From Peribacillus simplex (lineage in GTDB: Bacteria > Bacillota > Bacilli > Bacillales > DSM-1321), in assembly GCF_030123325.1 (NCBI RefSeq), contig NZ_CP126106.1:1826001-1890000 (forward strand): a stretch of 64,000 nucleotides of DNA. The letters are read 5' to 3'. Positions 42,487-51,885 of the stretch are shown here, piece by piece. The translations under genes were made by a program, and so were the position numbers. Position 1 is the first letter of the stretch. Each line of letters opens with the position of its first letter. The notes under the pieces were generated by a model that made no database searches, was not told the origin of the DNA, and was given only the letters and a program-made list of their open reading frames with translations.

Positions 42487-42724
42487 ACGATTCTATTAAC
42501 TGGGTTATACTCCCTTCTGCCAGGGGAAGGAGGAATGGGGCAGTGAGCTTCAAATGTATTTTAGGCAATTTTAAACTCTGACAATCTAAGCGATATTAAG
42601 ATGTCGATTATTATGGGGGAAAGTTGAATAAAAGTACCTGAATTGGACATAATGGGTAGATGTTTAGCTGCTTTCATCGAGATTATGGTAAGATAGGGAA
42701 AAAATCATTTAAGGCAGTGAGATT

Positions 42725-43708
42725 GTGAAACTACAAAAAGGAAAACTTCTCGTTATCATTGGACCGACTGCTGTTGGGAAGACAAAAATGAGCATTGAGA
42801 TGGCAAAGTTATTTAATGGTGAAATTATTAGCGGAGACTCCATGCAGGTTTATAAGGGGATGGATATTGGCACTGCAAAAATCAAGAGGGAAGAAACAGA
42901 GGGAATTCCTCATTATTTACTTGATATTAAAGACCCTGATGAACCATTTAGTGCGGCAGAGTTCCAGGAGCGGGCTAATGCTTGTATCGAGGAGATCCAA
43001 AGCAGGGGTAAACTTCCCATTATCGTCGGAGGAACAGGATTATACATACAATCGGTCATTTATGATTATCAATTTTCTGAGGCACCATCCGACCCTGTTT
43101 ATAGGGAGGGACTCGAAAAACAGGTTAGGGAGTTAGGAATTGATCCCATTTTTGAACAATTACGCAGCGTTGACCCGGAAAGCGCGAATCGGATTCATCC
43201 TAATAATGTAAGAAGGGTGATCAGGGCACTTGAGATTTTTCATTGTACTGGTAAAACAATGAGTGAGCAGCTGAATGAACAGCCTACAGAATTGAAATAT
43301 GATACGTGCATCATTGGATTGACAATGGAACGCGAAAAGTTATATCAACGCATCGATCAACGTGTTGATGGCATGGTGGAAGAAGGGCTGATTCAAGAGG
43401 TGGAGTCATTTTATGAAAAAGGTTTGAGGGATTGCCAATCAATCCAGGCAATAGGCTATAAAGAAATCTATGATTTTTTTGATGGCAGGGCTTCATTGGA
43501 TGAAGCATTGGAGACATTGAAGCAAAACTCCCGTCGATATGCAAAAAGGCAATTGACCTGGTTTCGGAATAAAATGGATGTAATTTGGTTTGATATGACC
43601 GATCTCGAGGGGTTTCCAAAAAAAATACATGAAATATCTGGATTTATAGCAGGAAAGCTTTTCAGTGAAGGCGAATACATAAATTTAGAGAGAAAAGAGG
43701 AGGACTAA
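42725..43708 (+). CDS. miaA: tRNA dimethylallyltransferase
   Basis: The 327-residue enzyme has the P-loop GPTAVGKTKMS (about residues 13-23), SGDSMQVYKGMDIGTAK, HYLLDIKDPDEPFSAAEFQ, VGGTGLYIQSVIYDY, NVRRVIRALEI and the C-terminal KQNSRRYAKRQLTWFRNK tRNA-contact segment. It transfers dimethylallyl to N6 of A37 in tRNAs reading codons starting with U. It starts at GTG 42725 after AAGGCAGTGAG, and hfq follows three bases after its stop, the usual Bacillus arrangement. Confidence 0.97.
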   Translation: MKLQKGKLLVIIGPTAVGKTKMSIEMAKLFNGEIISGDSMQVYKGMDIGTAKIKREETEGIPHYLLDIKDPDEPFSAAEFQERANACIEEIQSRGKLPIIVGGTGLYIQSVIYDYQFSEAPSDPVYREGLEKQVRELGIDPIFEQLRSVDPESANRIHPNNVRRVIRALEIFHCTGKTMSEQLNEQPTELKYDTCIIGLTMEREKLYQRIDQRVDGMVEEGLIQEVESFYEKGLRDCQSIQAIGYKEIYDFFDGRASLDEALETLKQNSRRYAKRQLTWFRNKMDVIWFDMTDLEGFPKKIHEISGFIAGKLFSEGEYINLERKEED

Positions 43709-43711
43709 TTC

Positions 43712-43945
43712 ATGAAACAATCAGTAAATATTCAAGATCAGTTTCTTAATCAATTACGTAAAGATGGTACGTATGTGACGGTATTTTTGTTAAACGGTTT
43801 CCAGATTAGAGGACAAGTGAAAGGGTTCGATAATTTTACCGTTTTATTTGAATCAGAGGGCAAACAACAATTAGTCTATAAACATGCGATTTCTACATTT
43901 GCTCCACAACGTAATGTTCAGATTGATTACGAAGTGAAGGAATAA
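43712..43945 (+). CDS. hfq: RNA chaperone Hfq
   Basis: The 77-residue protein shows the Sm1 motif (NIQDQFLNQLRKDGTYVTVFLLNGFQIRGQVKGFDNF in part: QDQFLNQLRKDGTYVTVFLL and GFDNFTV) and the Sm2 motif YKHAISTF, with a short C-terminus as in other Bacilli. It forms a hexameric ring that binds small RNAs and A-rich mRNA. AAGAGGAGGAC precedes ATG 43712. It is co-transcribed with miaA and followed by a terminator. Confidence 0.97.
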   Translation: MKQSVNIQDQFLNQLRKDGTYVTVFLLNGFQIRGQVKGFDNFTVLFESEGKQQLVYKHAISTFAPQRNVQIDYEVKE

Positions 43946-43963
43946 TCATATATATGAATGTGA

Positions 43964-43998
43964 AAAACAGGTTTAGCTTTTAGCGACCTGTTTTTTTT
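43964..43998 (+). terminator. Terminator after hfq
   Basis: AAACAGGT pairs with ACCTGTTT around a 13-base loop, then a T run. The following 43999-44333 has no gene or clear signal. Confidence 0.85.
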
Positions 43999-44333
43999 GC
44001 ATGCACTTCTCTGTTCTTTTTCAAAGAATCGATAATTTTACGTACCCGATTTGAATATATATTAAGGAACGGATTATTTTCCGGGAAACCGCAGGAAATG
44101 ACATTAACCCTAATAAATTGGTAAACGGGAATGGAGTTTGTTGAAACAAATCCTCCAAGGAAAAAATCCTGTCAGAATAAGTCGCTTACCAGGTAGGAAT
44201 GGGGCTTAATCCCGAAAAGAAATAAATGAATTTTCCGATGGTGCAGTTTTGGCTATGCAGCATATGCCTATGACCATCATAAATCGAAAATTGTGTTGTT
44301 AGAGTTAGGGTCCAAGATGGAGAGGTGAATGCA

Positions 44334-45290
44334 TTGGAACAACCGATCCGTATGAAAAATAACGGGCAAATCAATATTGTGTTTAATGCGGAAAACAGAA
44401 AAGCGCTACAAAAGGATCTGCCGATAAAAGAAATTTTGGTGCAGGAAATCCCCCACCAGCATGTGGCATTGAAAGAGATTGAAGATGAACTGAAATCGCT
44501 GGTCGGAATGGAAGAAATGAAACGGATGATAAAAGAGATATATGCCTGGATTTACATCAATAAACAACGTGAGGCAAAGGGGCTGAAAACTGGCAGGCAA
44601 GCACTGCATATGATGTTTAAAGGGAATCCCGGAACAGGGAAAACAACGGTTGCACGTTTAATCGGTAAGTTGTTTCAAAAAATGAATGTTCTTTCGAAAG
44701 GGCATTTAATTGAGGCGGAGAGGGCAGATTTGGTCGGGGAATACATTGGTCATACTGCCCAAAAAACAAGGGATTTAATTAAAAAGGCCATTGGCGGGAT
44801 CCTATTTATTGATGAAGCCTATTCCTTGGGAAGAGGCGGCGAAAAGGATTTTGGAAAAGAAGCCATAGATACACTTGTCAAACATATGGAGGATCGGCAG
44901 CACGAATTCATTTTAATCCTTGCTGGTTATTCGAGGGAAATGGATTATTTCCTCAGCCTTAATCCTGGCCTTCATTCCAGGTTCCCGCTTGTTATTGATT
45001 TTCCGGATTATACGATTGAACAGTTAATGGAAATAGCCGATCGGATGCTGCAGGAAAAGGAGTATCTAATGAATCGGGATGCCGAAAGGAAATTAAAAGA
45101 ACATTTGATCATATTGCGTTCATTCCGGGGACCTATTTCATTTTCCAACGGACGGTATATCCGCAATGTACTTGAAAAGTCTATTAGGGCGCAGGCAATG
45201 CGGCTTTTACTGGAAGATTCATTTGAAAAATCCGATTTACTGACGCTAACCAGCCAAGATTTGATTTTCGAGGATGATGAGAAAGAATGA
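44334..45290 (+). CDS. spoVK: Stage V sporulation protein K, AAA+ ATPase
   Basis: The 318-residue AAA+ protein of the CbxX/CfqX group matches SpoVK closely: KNNGQINIVF at the N-terminus, KSLVGMEEMKRMIKEIYAW, Walker A GNPGTGKTT (about residues 97-105), HLIEAERADLVGEYIG, Walker B ILFIDEAYSLGRGGEKDFGKEA (in part ILFIDEAYSL), sensor-1 EFILILAGYSREMD and arginine-finger region NPGLHSRFP. TTG 44334 is chosen because the protein then aligns with the B. subtilis start; GTG 44325 is the alternative. It is needed for spore maturation in the mother cell. A terminator follows immediately. Confidence 0.93.
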   Translation: MEQPIRMKNNGQINIVFNAENRKALQKDLPIKEILVQEIPHQHVALKEIEDELKSLVGMEEMKRMIKEIYAWIYINKQREAKGLKTGRQALHMMFKGNPGTGKTTVARLIGKLFQKMNVLSKGHLIEAERADLVGEYIGHTAQKTRDLIKKAIGGILFIDEAYSLGRGGEKDFGKEAIDTLVKHMEDRQHEFILILAGYSREMDYFLSLNPGLHSRFPLVIDFPDYTIEQLMEIADRMLQEKEYLMNRDAERKLKEHLIILRSFRGPISFSNGRYIRNVLEKSIRAQAMRLLLEDSFEKSDLLTLTSQDLIFEDDEKE

Positions 45291-45295
45291 CATGG

Positions 45296-45326
45296 AAAAG
45301 CCCACCAATATGGCGGGCTTTTTAAA
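45296..45326. terminator. Bidirectional terminator between spoVK and the TRIC gene
   Basis: AAAAGCCC pairs with GGGCTTTT around CACCAATATGGC, with A and T runs on both sides. It serves both convergent genes. Confidence 0.8.
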
Positions 45327-45327
45327 T

Positions 45328-45936
45328 TTATGTTTTAGGCACCCATTTCTTATTAGGAAGATGCCAATTATTGGTGTAAGAAAGGACTCGCAATATCGTG
45401 ATGACGGCAAAGAGCGTATAAAGCTGCCATGACTGGGATAATACACCACTGCCTAAAGCCAAGCCTGCAATGATGGCCCATACTACGTAGATTTCTTTTC
45501 TGAAGACCAATGGCTTTCTTCCAGCTAGCACGTCACGGAGTATCCCGCCGCCGCATCCGGTTAATGCAGCTGATACAATGATGGCGCTTATTGGATGATT
45601 AAGTTCCACAGCATACATCGCCCCTTGGATGGCAAAGGCTGAAAGGCCAATGGCATCACTGAGGTTTCCCCATCTGTCCCAGTGCTTTGAAAGGTTTGTA
45701 GGAAAAACAAAAACGATGGTAATGGATACTAAAGCGATGACAAAATAGAAACTTTGATCCCATAACGCTGAAACGGGGACACCAATCAACAGATTGCGGA
45801 TTGCCCCTCCGCCAAAGGCGGTTATGATTCCTAAAATATAAACTCCTAAAATATCATATTCTTCTTCCATGGCGATGATGGTTCCGCTAATAGCGAATGC
45901 AATCGTACCTATGAAGCTTAAAACTTCCCATGTCAT
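45328..45936 (-). CDS. TRIC-type cation channel family membrane protein (YvgT-like)
   Basis: The 202-residue protein has seven predicted helices with two repeated halves: FIGTIAFAISGTIIAMEE...GIITAFGGGAIRNLLIG, and DAIGLSAFAIQGAMYAVE...ALTGCGGGILRDVLAG. The two GGG-x-x-R segments (GGGAIRNLL, GGGILRDVL) are the signature of the UPF0126/TRIC family, whose bacterial members form small cation channels. Ribosome-binding site AGAGGGAC precedes ATG 45936. It is convergent with spoVK and is the one gene that does not belong to the usual miaA-glnA order. Confidence 0.87.
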   Translation of the reverse strand: MTWEVLSFIGTIAFAISGTIIAMEEEYDILGVYILGIITAFGGGAIRNLLIGVPVSALWDQSFYFVIALVSITIVFVFPTNLSKHWDRWGNLSDAIGLSAFAIQGAMYAVELNHPISAIIVSAALTGCGGGILRDVLAGRKPLVFRKEIYVVWAIIAGLALGSGVLSQSWQLYTLFAVITILRVLSYTNNWHLPNKKWVPKT

Positions 45937-46104
45937 ATGAATGTCCCTCTATGTCTTTTCGATTTTGATGGTAAAGCCAAATTTGATTTTAGCATGTTAT
46001 CGGAATTTTTAAAACGGTTAAAAGCTTCGTTTTGAGGAAATTTTTATATATTCAATTTTTTTGTTATGATTAACTGAAATCTACCAGAAGGTGGTGCATG
46101 TGAT

Positions 46105-47358
46105 TTGGAAGAAGCAAAAAAGGAAACGGCCGTATTGATTGGGTGTCAAACAAATGAGGCTAATGAACGTTTTGAATATTCACTCGATGAACTGGCTTCT
46201 TTGGCGAAGACGGCGAATGGTGAGGTTTTAATGACCATCTCCCAGAAAAGGGAAAGTGTCGATCCGGCTACATATATAGGAAAAGGAAAAGTGGAGGAAC
46301 TTCGGAATCTGGAAGAGGAGCTGGAGCCGGATTTATTTATCTTTAATGATGAACTATCCCCGAGCCAGATCCGGAACCTTTCGAAACAATTGGAAGCAAG
46401 GATCATTGACCGGACACAGCTGATTTTGGATATTTTTGCTCAGCGGGCGAGATCCAGAGAAGGGAAGTTGCAAGTTGAACTTGCCCAGCTCCAATATTTA
46501 TTGCCGCGTTTGGTCGGACAGGGGACGGCGATGTCCAGGCTAGGAGGCGGAATCGGCACAAGGGGGCCAGGGGAAACGAAGCTGGAAAGCGACCGACGCC
46601 ACATCCGTGGGAAAATAGATGAAATCAAGCAACAATTAAGTGGAATAGTGAAGCATCGTGAACGCTATCGTGATAGAAGGAAACGTAATAAGACCTTTCA
46701 AATAGCACTTGTGGGATACACGAATGCAGGTAAATCAACGCTGTTCAACCGTTTGACAGAGGCGGATTCATACGAAGAGAACCAATTGTTCGCTACATTG
46801 GATCCCATGACACGAAAGGCGATTCTTCCTAGTGGATTTACCGTGCTGCTGACGGATACGGTTGGATTCATACAAGATTTGCCCACATCTTTAATTGCCG
46901 CATTCCGTTCTACCCTGGAAGAAGTGAAAGAAGCGGATTTGTTGCTCCATGTGGTCGATTCCTCAAGTACGGATTACTTTAATCATCAGAAAACGGTGCA
47001 GGATTTGCTAAATGACTTAGATGTCCCTTCCATTCCACAGCTAACGTTGTATAATAAGAAAGATAAGATTCACGCTGATTTTGTCAGGTCGGCAAGTCGT
47101 GCTTCATTAATGATCAGTGCCTATGAACAATCGGACCTGAATCAAATCATGGAAGAAATTGAAAAGTACGTGATTGAAGAAATGGTCCCGTATCATGTTT
47201 TCCTGCCGTCGAGTGAGGGTAAATTATTATCACAGCTGAAAAATGAAACCATATTGCGCACTCTCTCCTTTAATGAAGAATCGGAAAGGTATGAATGCAA
47301 AGGTTTTTGTCTAGCTGATCATCCAATAACCGGGCAGCTGGAGAAATATTCATTATAA
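46105..47358 (+). CDS. hflX: Ribosome-associated GTPase HflX
   Basis: The 417-residue protein has the HflX N-terminal domain (ATYIGKGKVEELR, NDELSPSQIRNL) and the coiled linker with LGGGIGTRGPGETKLESDRR (as GGGIGTRGPGETKLE). The GTPase domain follows with G1 GYTNAGKST, G2 region LFATLDPMTRK, G3 DTVGFI, and G4 YNKKDK. It binds the 50S ribosome and helps split stalled or hibernating ribosomes. TTG 46105 follows AAGGTGGTGC. It is coupled to ynbB, which begins 12 bases after its stop. Confidence 0.96.
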   Translation: MEEAKKETAVLIGCQTNEANERFEYSLDELASLAKTANGEVLMTISQKRESVDPATYIGKGKVEELRNLEEELEPDLFIFNDELSPSQIRNLSKQLEARIIDRTQLILDIFAQRARSREGKLQVELAQLQYLLPRLVGQGTAMSRLGGGIGTRGPGETKLESDRRHIRGKIDEIKQQLSGIVKHRERYRDRRKRNKTFQIALVGYTNAGKSTLFNRLTEADSYEENQLFATLDPMTRKAILPSGFTVLLTDTVGFIQDLPTSLIAAFRSTLEEVKEADLLLHVVDSSSTDYFNHQKTVQDLLNDLDVPSIPQLTLYNKKDKIHADFVRSASRASLMISAYEQSDLNQIMEEIEKYVIEEMVPYHVFLPSSEGKLLSQLKNETILRTLSFNEESERYECKGFCLADHPITGQLEKYSL

Positions 47359-47370
47359 AGGGGAATTTTG

Positions 47371-48639
47371 ATGTATCAGCAGTTAACTAATGGAGAAGTG
47401 TTGAAAAACATTGCCCAGGAAGTGGAAGCAATGATTTCTCCGTTACATAAGCAAGTGGAAGAACGAATTGAAGAAAATCAATTCCGCGTATTACAAAGTT
47501 ATCAAGCACATAGAGTGAGTGATTCCCATTTCATCCCGACTACAGGGTATGGATACGACGATATGGGTCGCGATACGCTTGAATTGATATATGCAGATGT
47601 ATTCGGAGCGGAAGCTGGATTGGTGCGCCCCCAAATTATTTCAGGCACACACGCCATCTCCACCGCTCTTTTCGGCATATTGCGCCCAGGGGATGAATTG
47701 TTATACATAACTGGAAAGCCATATGACACTTTGGAAGAAATTGTAGGCATCCGGGGTTCGGGTATCGGATCTTTACGTGATTTTCAGATCAGCTATAATG
47801 CCGTTCCGTTAGAGGAAACTGGTACCGTTGATTTCGAAGCCGTCAAACAAGCCATTCAACCAAATACGAAGATGATCGGTATACAACGGTCAAAAGGGTA
47901 TGCAACACGTCCTTCCTTTACGATTGATGAAATAAGGGAAATGATTTCTTTTGTAAAAGACATTAACCCTGAAATCGTCGTGTTCGTGGACAACTGTTAT
48001 GGAGAGTTTGTTGAGACACAAGAGCCATGTCACGTCGGAGCAGATTTAATGGCAGGTTCACTCATTAAAAACCCCGGTGGCGGGATAGTGAAGACCGGAG
48101 GATACATTGTTGGTAAAAAGGACCTGGTTGAAGCTTGCTCCTATCGGCTAACATCACCAGGAATAGGGGCTGAAGCAGGTGCGTCGCTTTATAGTCTGCA
48201 GGAAATGTACCAAGGATTCTTCCTTGCACCACATGTCGTGGGTCAAGCTGTTAAAGGAGCCATGTTCACAGCTGCCTTTTTAGAAAAACTCGGTATGAAT
48301 ACATCTCCTAAATGGGATGCGAAGCGAACTGACTTGATTCAATCCGTCCAATTTAATGACCGGGATAAGATGGTTGCCTTCTGTCAGGCCATCCAATATG
48401 CATCACCAATCAATTCACATGTGACTCCATATCCTGCCTATATGCCAGGATATGAAGACGATGTAATCATGGCTGCGGGCACCTTTATACAGGGGGCGAG
48501 CATTGAACTTACGGCAGATGGTCCGACAAGGGCTCCATATGTTGCATACGTTCAAGGCGGCTTGACGTACGCCCATGTCAAAGTAGCCGTATTGACTGCA
48601 GTGAATGCGCTAATGGACAAAAAGCTGATTCAATTGTAA
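47371..48639 (+). CDS. ynbB: PLP-dependent aluminium-resistance/methionine gamma-lyase-like protein
   Basis: The 422-residue protein is the YnbB (Alum_res) family, a cysteine/methionine-metabolism type PLP enzyme. It shows HFIPTTGYGYDDMGRDTLE near residue 50, RPQIISGTHAISTALFG, VFVDNCYGEFVE and the lysine region SLIKNPGGGIVKTGGYIVG. ATG 47371 is preferred over the TTG just before it, with AAAGGGGAA upstream. The biochemical reaction in Bacillus is not firmly established. Its place between hflX and glnR is conserved in Bacillus. Confidence 0.9.
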   Translation: MYQQLTNGEVLKNIAQEVEAMISPLHKQVEERIEENQFRVLQSYQAHRVSDSHFIPTTGYGYDDMGRDTLELIYADVFGAEAGLVRPQIISGTHAISTALFGILRPGDELLYITGKPYDTLEEIVGIRGSGIGSLRDFQISYNAVPLEETGTVDFEAVKQAIQPNTKMIGIQRSKGYATRPSFTIDEIREMISFVKDINPEIVVFVDNCYGEFVETQEPCHVGADLMAGSLIKNPGGGIVKTGGYIVGKKDLVEACSYRLTSPGIGAEAGASLYSLQEMYQGFFLAPHVVGQAVKGAMFTAAFLEKLGMNTSPKWDAKRTDLIQSVQFNDRDKMVAFCQAIQYASPINSHVTPYPAYMPGYEDDVIMAAGTFIQGASIELTADGPTRAPYVAYVQGGLTYAHVKVAVLTAVNALMDKKLIQL

Positions 48640-48742
48640 ATGAAAATAGGTTTAGGGGATCCAAATACAATTGGATTCCTGAAAAAGCAATAGTCATAAT
48701 ATTTGAGTAGTAACAAATCATTTAATTTTTCTGAAAAAAACA

Positions 48743-48793
48743 CGTCATAAAATGTAACATCATATTGACAAGTTTAATAACATGATATAAGAT
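48743..48793 (+). promoter_or_regulatory. glnRA promoter with GlnR-box-like sites
   Basis: TTGACA (48765-48770) and TAAGAT (48788-48793) with 17-base spacing form a sigma-A promoter. Just upstream, CGTCATAAAATGTAACA (48743-48759) read on the other strand is TGTTA-N7-TGACG, one base from the TGTNA-N7-TNACA GlnR/TnrA box. A second, weaker site overlaps the -35 region. This fits autorepression of glnRA under nitrogen excess. Confidence 0.6.
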
Positions 48794-48825
48794 AATTTTA
48801 GATAAACAAAAGGAGGATGCTAAGA

Positions 48826-49230
48826 ATGAGCGGCAACAACATTCGGCGTTCGATGCCTCTTTTTTCCATCGGAATCGTCATGCAGCTAACTGAGTTGTCT
48901 GCACGCCAAATTCGGTATTACGAAGAGCATCAACTTATTACTCCTATGAGAACAGATGGAAATCGTCGGGTTTTTTCATTAAACGATATCGATCGACTGC
49001 TTGAGATTAAAGACTTAATCGAACAAGGGGTCAATCTGGCCGGCATCAAAAAGATTTTCACTGTAAAGGAACAGAATTTACCTAAAACTCAAGAATTAGA
49101 ACAAGCGGAAAAGATAAGACAGGACCTAAGTGACGAGGAGCTTCGCAAGCTTCTGCGTGCCGAGCTTTTACAAGGAAGCAAGCATCGAACATCTCTTCGA
49201 CAAGGGGATATGTCACGTTTTTTCCAATAA
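48826..49230 (+). CDS. glnR: Glutamine synthetase repressor GlnR (MerR family)
   Basis: The 134-residue protein begins MSGNNIRRSMPLFSIGIVM at ATG 48826, behind AAAGGAGGATGC; a longer frame from 48817 overlaps this site. The MerR HTH (LTELSARQIRYYEEHQLITP) and the C-terminal GDMSRFF tail, which senses feedback-inhibited glutamine synthetase, match GlnR. It represses glnRA and other nitrogen genes when glutamine is plentiful. glnA follows 38 bases downstream as an operon. Confidence 0.96.
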   Translation: MSGNNIRRSMPLFSIGIVMQLTELSARQIRYYEEHQLITPMRTDGNRRVFSLNDIDRLLEIKDLIEQGVNLAGIKKIFTVKEQNLPKTQELEQAEKIRQDLSDEELRKLLRAELLQGSKHRTSLRQGDMSRFFQ

Positions 49231-49268
49231 AAATATGATTTATGAATGATTATTAGGGGGAATAGAAA

Positions 49269-50603
49269 TTGGCAAAGTTCACACGTGAAGACATCACTCG
49301 TTTAGCGAAAGAAGAAAATGTTAAGTACATTCGTTTACAATTCACTGACATTTTAGGGACAATTAAAAACGTTGAAATCCCAGTCAGTCAATTAGAAAAA
49401 GCACTTGATAATAAAATGATGTTTGACGGATCTTCCATTGAAGGATTCGTACGTATCGAAGAGTCTGATATGTACCTATATCCTGATTTAAATACATGGG
49501 TTATCTTCCCTTGGACTTCCGAAAAAGGTAAAGTCGCACGTTTAATCTGTGATATTTACAATACGGATGGAACTCCTTTTGATGGAGATCCACGTGCAAA
49601 CCTAAAACGTGTTCTTGCAGAAGCAAGAGAAATGGGCTTCACAGATTTCAATCTTGGACCTGAACCTGAATTCTTCCTATTCAAACTGGATGCAGCAGGC
49701 GAGCCGACTCTAGAATTGAACGATAAAGGCGGATACTTTGACCTTGCACCTACTGACCTAGGAGAAAACTGCCGTCGTGATATCGTTCTTGAGCTTGAAG
49801 AAATGGGATTTGAAATCGAAGCATCCCACCACGAAGTAGCTCCAGGACAACATGAAATTGACTTTAAATATGCAGATGCAGTTTCAGCTTGCGATAACAT
49901 CCAAACATTTAAATTGGTTGTTAAAACGATTGCCCGTAAACATGGTTTACACGCAACATTCATGCCAAAACCATTGTTCGGTGTTAACGGATCTGGTATG
50001 CACTGTAACGTTTCTCTATTCAAAGGCAACGAAAACGCATTTTATGATAAAGAAGGTAAATTGGAATTAAGTAAAACAGCTGAGCAATTTATCGCAGGTA
50101 TCATTAAGCATGCTCCAAGCTTCACTGCGGTAACAAACCCAACTGTTAACTCATACAAACGTCTAGTTCCTGGTTACGAAGCTCCTTGTTATGTTGCATG
50201 GTCCGCTAAAAACCGTAGCCCACTAATCCGTATCCCAGCTTCACGCGGAGTAAGTACTCGCGTAGAGGTACGTAGTGTCGATCCAGCAGCAAACCCATAC
50301 TTGGCACTTGCAGTTCTGCTAAAAGCTGGTCTTGACGGTATCAAGAACGACTTGACTCCTCCAGCTCCAGTTGACCGCAACATCTATGTTATGAATAAAG
50401 AAGAACGTGAAGAAGTAGGTATCGTTGATCTACCAGCTACTTTATATGCTGCATTGGAAACATTAAAATCTGATGAAGTAATCAAAGAAGCATTAGGTGA
50501 ACATTTACTTGAACACTTCGTCGAAGCAAAAGAAATCGAGTGGGATATGTTTAGAACACAAGTTCACCCATGGGAACGCGAACAATATATGTCAATGTAT
50601 TAA
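49269..50603 (+). CDS. glnA: Glutamine synthetase type I
   Basis: The 444-residue enzyme shows DGSSIEGFVRIEESDMYL, the catalytic EPEFFLFKLD, VAPGQHEIDFKYADA, NGSGMHCNVSLF, NPTVNSYKRLVPGYEAPCY (as NSYKRLVPGYEAP), ASRGVSTRVEVRSVDP and lacks the adenylylation Tyr segment of GSI-beta, as in Bacilli (GSI-alpha). It makes glutamine from glutamate, ammonia and ATP as a dodecamer. TTG 49269 follows AGGGGGAAT. Feedback-inhibited GlnA also activates GlnR, so the operon controls itself. Confidence 0.97.
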   Translation: MAKFTREDITRLAKEENVKYIRLQFTDILGTIKNVEIPVSQLEKALDNKMMFDGSSIEGFVRIEESDMYLYPDLNTWVIFPWTSEKGKVARLICDIYNTDGTPFDGDPRANLKRVLAEAREMGFTDFNLGPEPEFFLFKLDAAGEPTLELNDKGGYFDLAPTDLGENCRRDIVLELEEMGFEIEASHHEVAPGQHEIDFKYADAVSACDNIQTFKLVVKTIARKHGLHATFMPKPLFGVNGSGMHCNVSLFKGNENAFYDKEGKLELSKTAEQFIAGIIKHAPSFTAVTNPTVNSYKRLVPGYEAPCYVAWSAKNRSPLIRIPASRGVSTRVEVRSVDPAANPYLALAVLLKAGLDGIKNDLTPPAPVDRNIYVMNKEEREEVGIVDLPATLYAALETLKSDEVIKEALGEHLLEHFVEAKEIEWDMFRTQVHPWEREQYMSMY

Positions 50604-50609
50604 TATCTC

Positions 50610-50647
50610 AAACCCTTGGCACCTTTGGTGTCAGGGGCTTTTTATTT
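50610..50647 (+). terminator. Terminator after glnRA
   Basis: CCCTTGGCACC pairs with GGTGTCAGGGG around TTT, followed by CTTTTT. A second hairpin (GGGTGG with CCACCC, 50674-50693) follows in the prophage-derived DNA. Confidence 0.8.
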
Positions 50648-50767
50648 GTGGGTGAAAAGGGAAAATAAAAAGGGTGGAAACTTGTCCACCCACAATTTAC
50701 CCACAATCAAACGAATTATTTTAAAATATTCTTTGTGTATTCCTCAAATTTATTAATTGTATCTGTT

Positions 50768-51007
50768 TCAATCTTCTTCGAAATTGTGGGCATAAACATC
50801 GGCAGTTATTTGCATGTTGCCGTGTCCTAGACGTTCCTGGATGTATTTCATATTAGAGCCGGACTCTAATAATAAAACTGCGTGGGTGTGCCTTAAACAG
50901 TGAATAGGAATCGGCGGATGTTCAGCTTTTTTTAATATCCTTGAAAAAGCGTTAAATAAACTTGATTTAGGCATGTAATTAGTACGAAAGTATTTTTCAT
51001 TTAACAC
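50768..51007 (-). pseudogene. Phage-type tyrosine integrase, C-terminal fragment
   Basis: The 79-codon frame contains FSRILKKAEHPPIPIHCLRHTHAVLLLE (in part PIPIHCLRHTHAVLLLESG) and YIQERLGHGNMQITADVYAH, the H-x-x-R, LGHG and nucleophile Tyr boxes of phage integrases. It lacks the N-terminal two-thirds including the first catalytic Arg, and is cut by repeat copy g at its 5' side. It is a prophage or ICE remnant next to glnA. Confidence 0.85.
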
Positions 51008-51066
51008 ACGGGTGCATTAATGAAATAAGGAAAAAACGCCTTAAAACGAGGCGTTTTTTTTATGCC
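51005..51066 (+). repeat. Dispersed repeat, copy g
   Basis: ACACGGGTGCATTAATGAAATAAGG, then AAAACGCC and GGCGTTTT stem, eight T and ATGC. The core and layout match the family, but the hairpin sequence is different, as expected if the stem is what is conserved. It marks the break point of the integrase fragment. Confidence 0.6.
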
Positions 51067-51105
51067 GAACAAAAAAACATTCATAATAAAAGGAGTCGAT
51101 GTGAA

Positions 51106-51747
51106 ATGATCTTTAATAATCTTCCACAATTAGTCGATAAAAGAGGCAAATTAAAGTTAAAAGGCACTTATTCAAAGCGCACGAAAACAATTACTCACCG
51201 GGTAAGGCATCATTCATTAACAAAGAAGAATTTGGCTGGGTCTGATGCTGCAAGCTTCGCGGGTTACCATGTAAACACGCTGGGGTGACCTGGAGTAGGA
51301 TATACATTTATTATCGAGCCTAAGAATGTAATTAATACTCCAAACGGTAAAAGGGTTAGGATTGTGTATGTTCATGATATTGACAGCCGGACTTACCATG
51401 TAGGGAGTAGCAATCAGTTCTCCCTTGGTATCTGTGTTGCTGGTGATTATCGATTTGACACTATGGATGATGCCACACTTGCCAGTATTGCAGAACTTCA
51501 CGCTGCGCTTGTAAAAGATGGGATAGGAAAGTTTGATAATGCCCATAATGAAATGCCAGGTTATAGCTGGAAAGCGTGTTGTGAGTATAACTACAGGGAT
51601 GCATTTGATTGGAAGGGATCAAAAAATCCATCCAAAACAGCACCGGCACCTGACGTTTATACAATCCAAGAAGGAGACACTTTATGGAGCATTGCACATA
51701 AGGATGGAGCGGGTGGCGGGTTCATGCCCTCAAGGCTGCCTAATTAA
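51106..51747 (+). pseudogene. Prophage N-acetylmuramoyl-L-alanine amidase (PGRP/Amidase_2 plus LysM), broken
   Basis: The first part reads KGTYSKRTKTITHRVRHHSL and FAGYHVNTLG, then TGA (51286-51288) where a Trp is expected, and the same frame resumes with PGVGYTFIIEP, RTYHVGSSNQFSLGICVAGDY and MPGYSWKACCEYNYRDAFDWKG. These match the PGRP-like amidase of Bacillus prophages. A LysM motif begins (YTIQEGDTLWSIAH) but stops after 12 more residues. One nonsense mutation and a truncated wall-binding domain make it non-functional. Confidence 0.8.
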
Positions 51748-51758
51748 ATAAAGTGTCT

Positions 51759-51812
51759 AACTTTTTGGGTTCACTTCAGATGAACAGCTCTTTTTTTATT
51801 AAAGGGGGAAGA
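51759..51812 (+). repeat. Repeat-like hairpin after the amidase remnant
   Basis: GTGTCTAACTTTTTGGGTTC is followed by GATGAACAGCTCTTTTTTTATTAAAGGGGG. The second half resembles the hairpin and T tract of copy h (GATCAACAGCTCCTTTTTTC), so this may be a truncated relative. Confidence 0.35.
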
Positions 51813-51885
51813 TAATCTGATAATAAAAAAAATACATATTTATCGAGATTTGGTAAAATTAATTAGAGGAGAAGGGTGGTTAATC

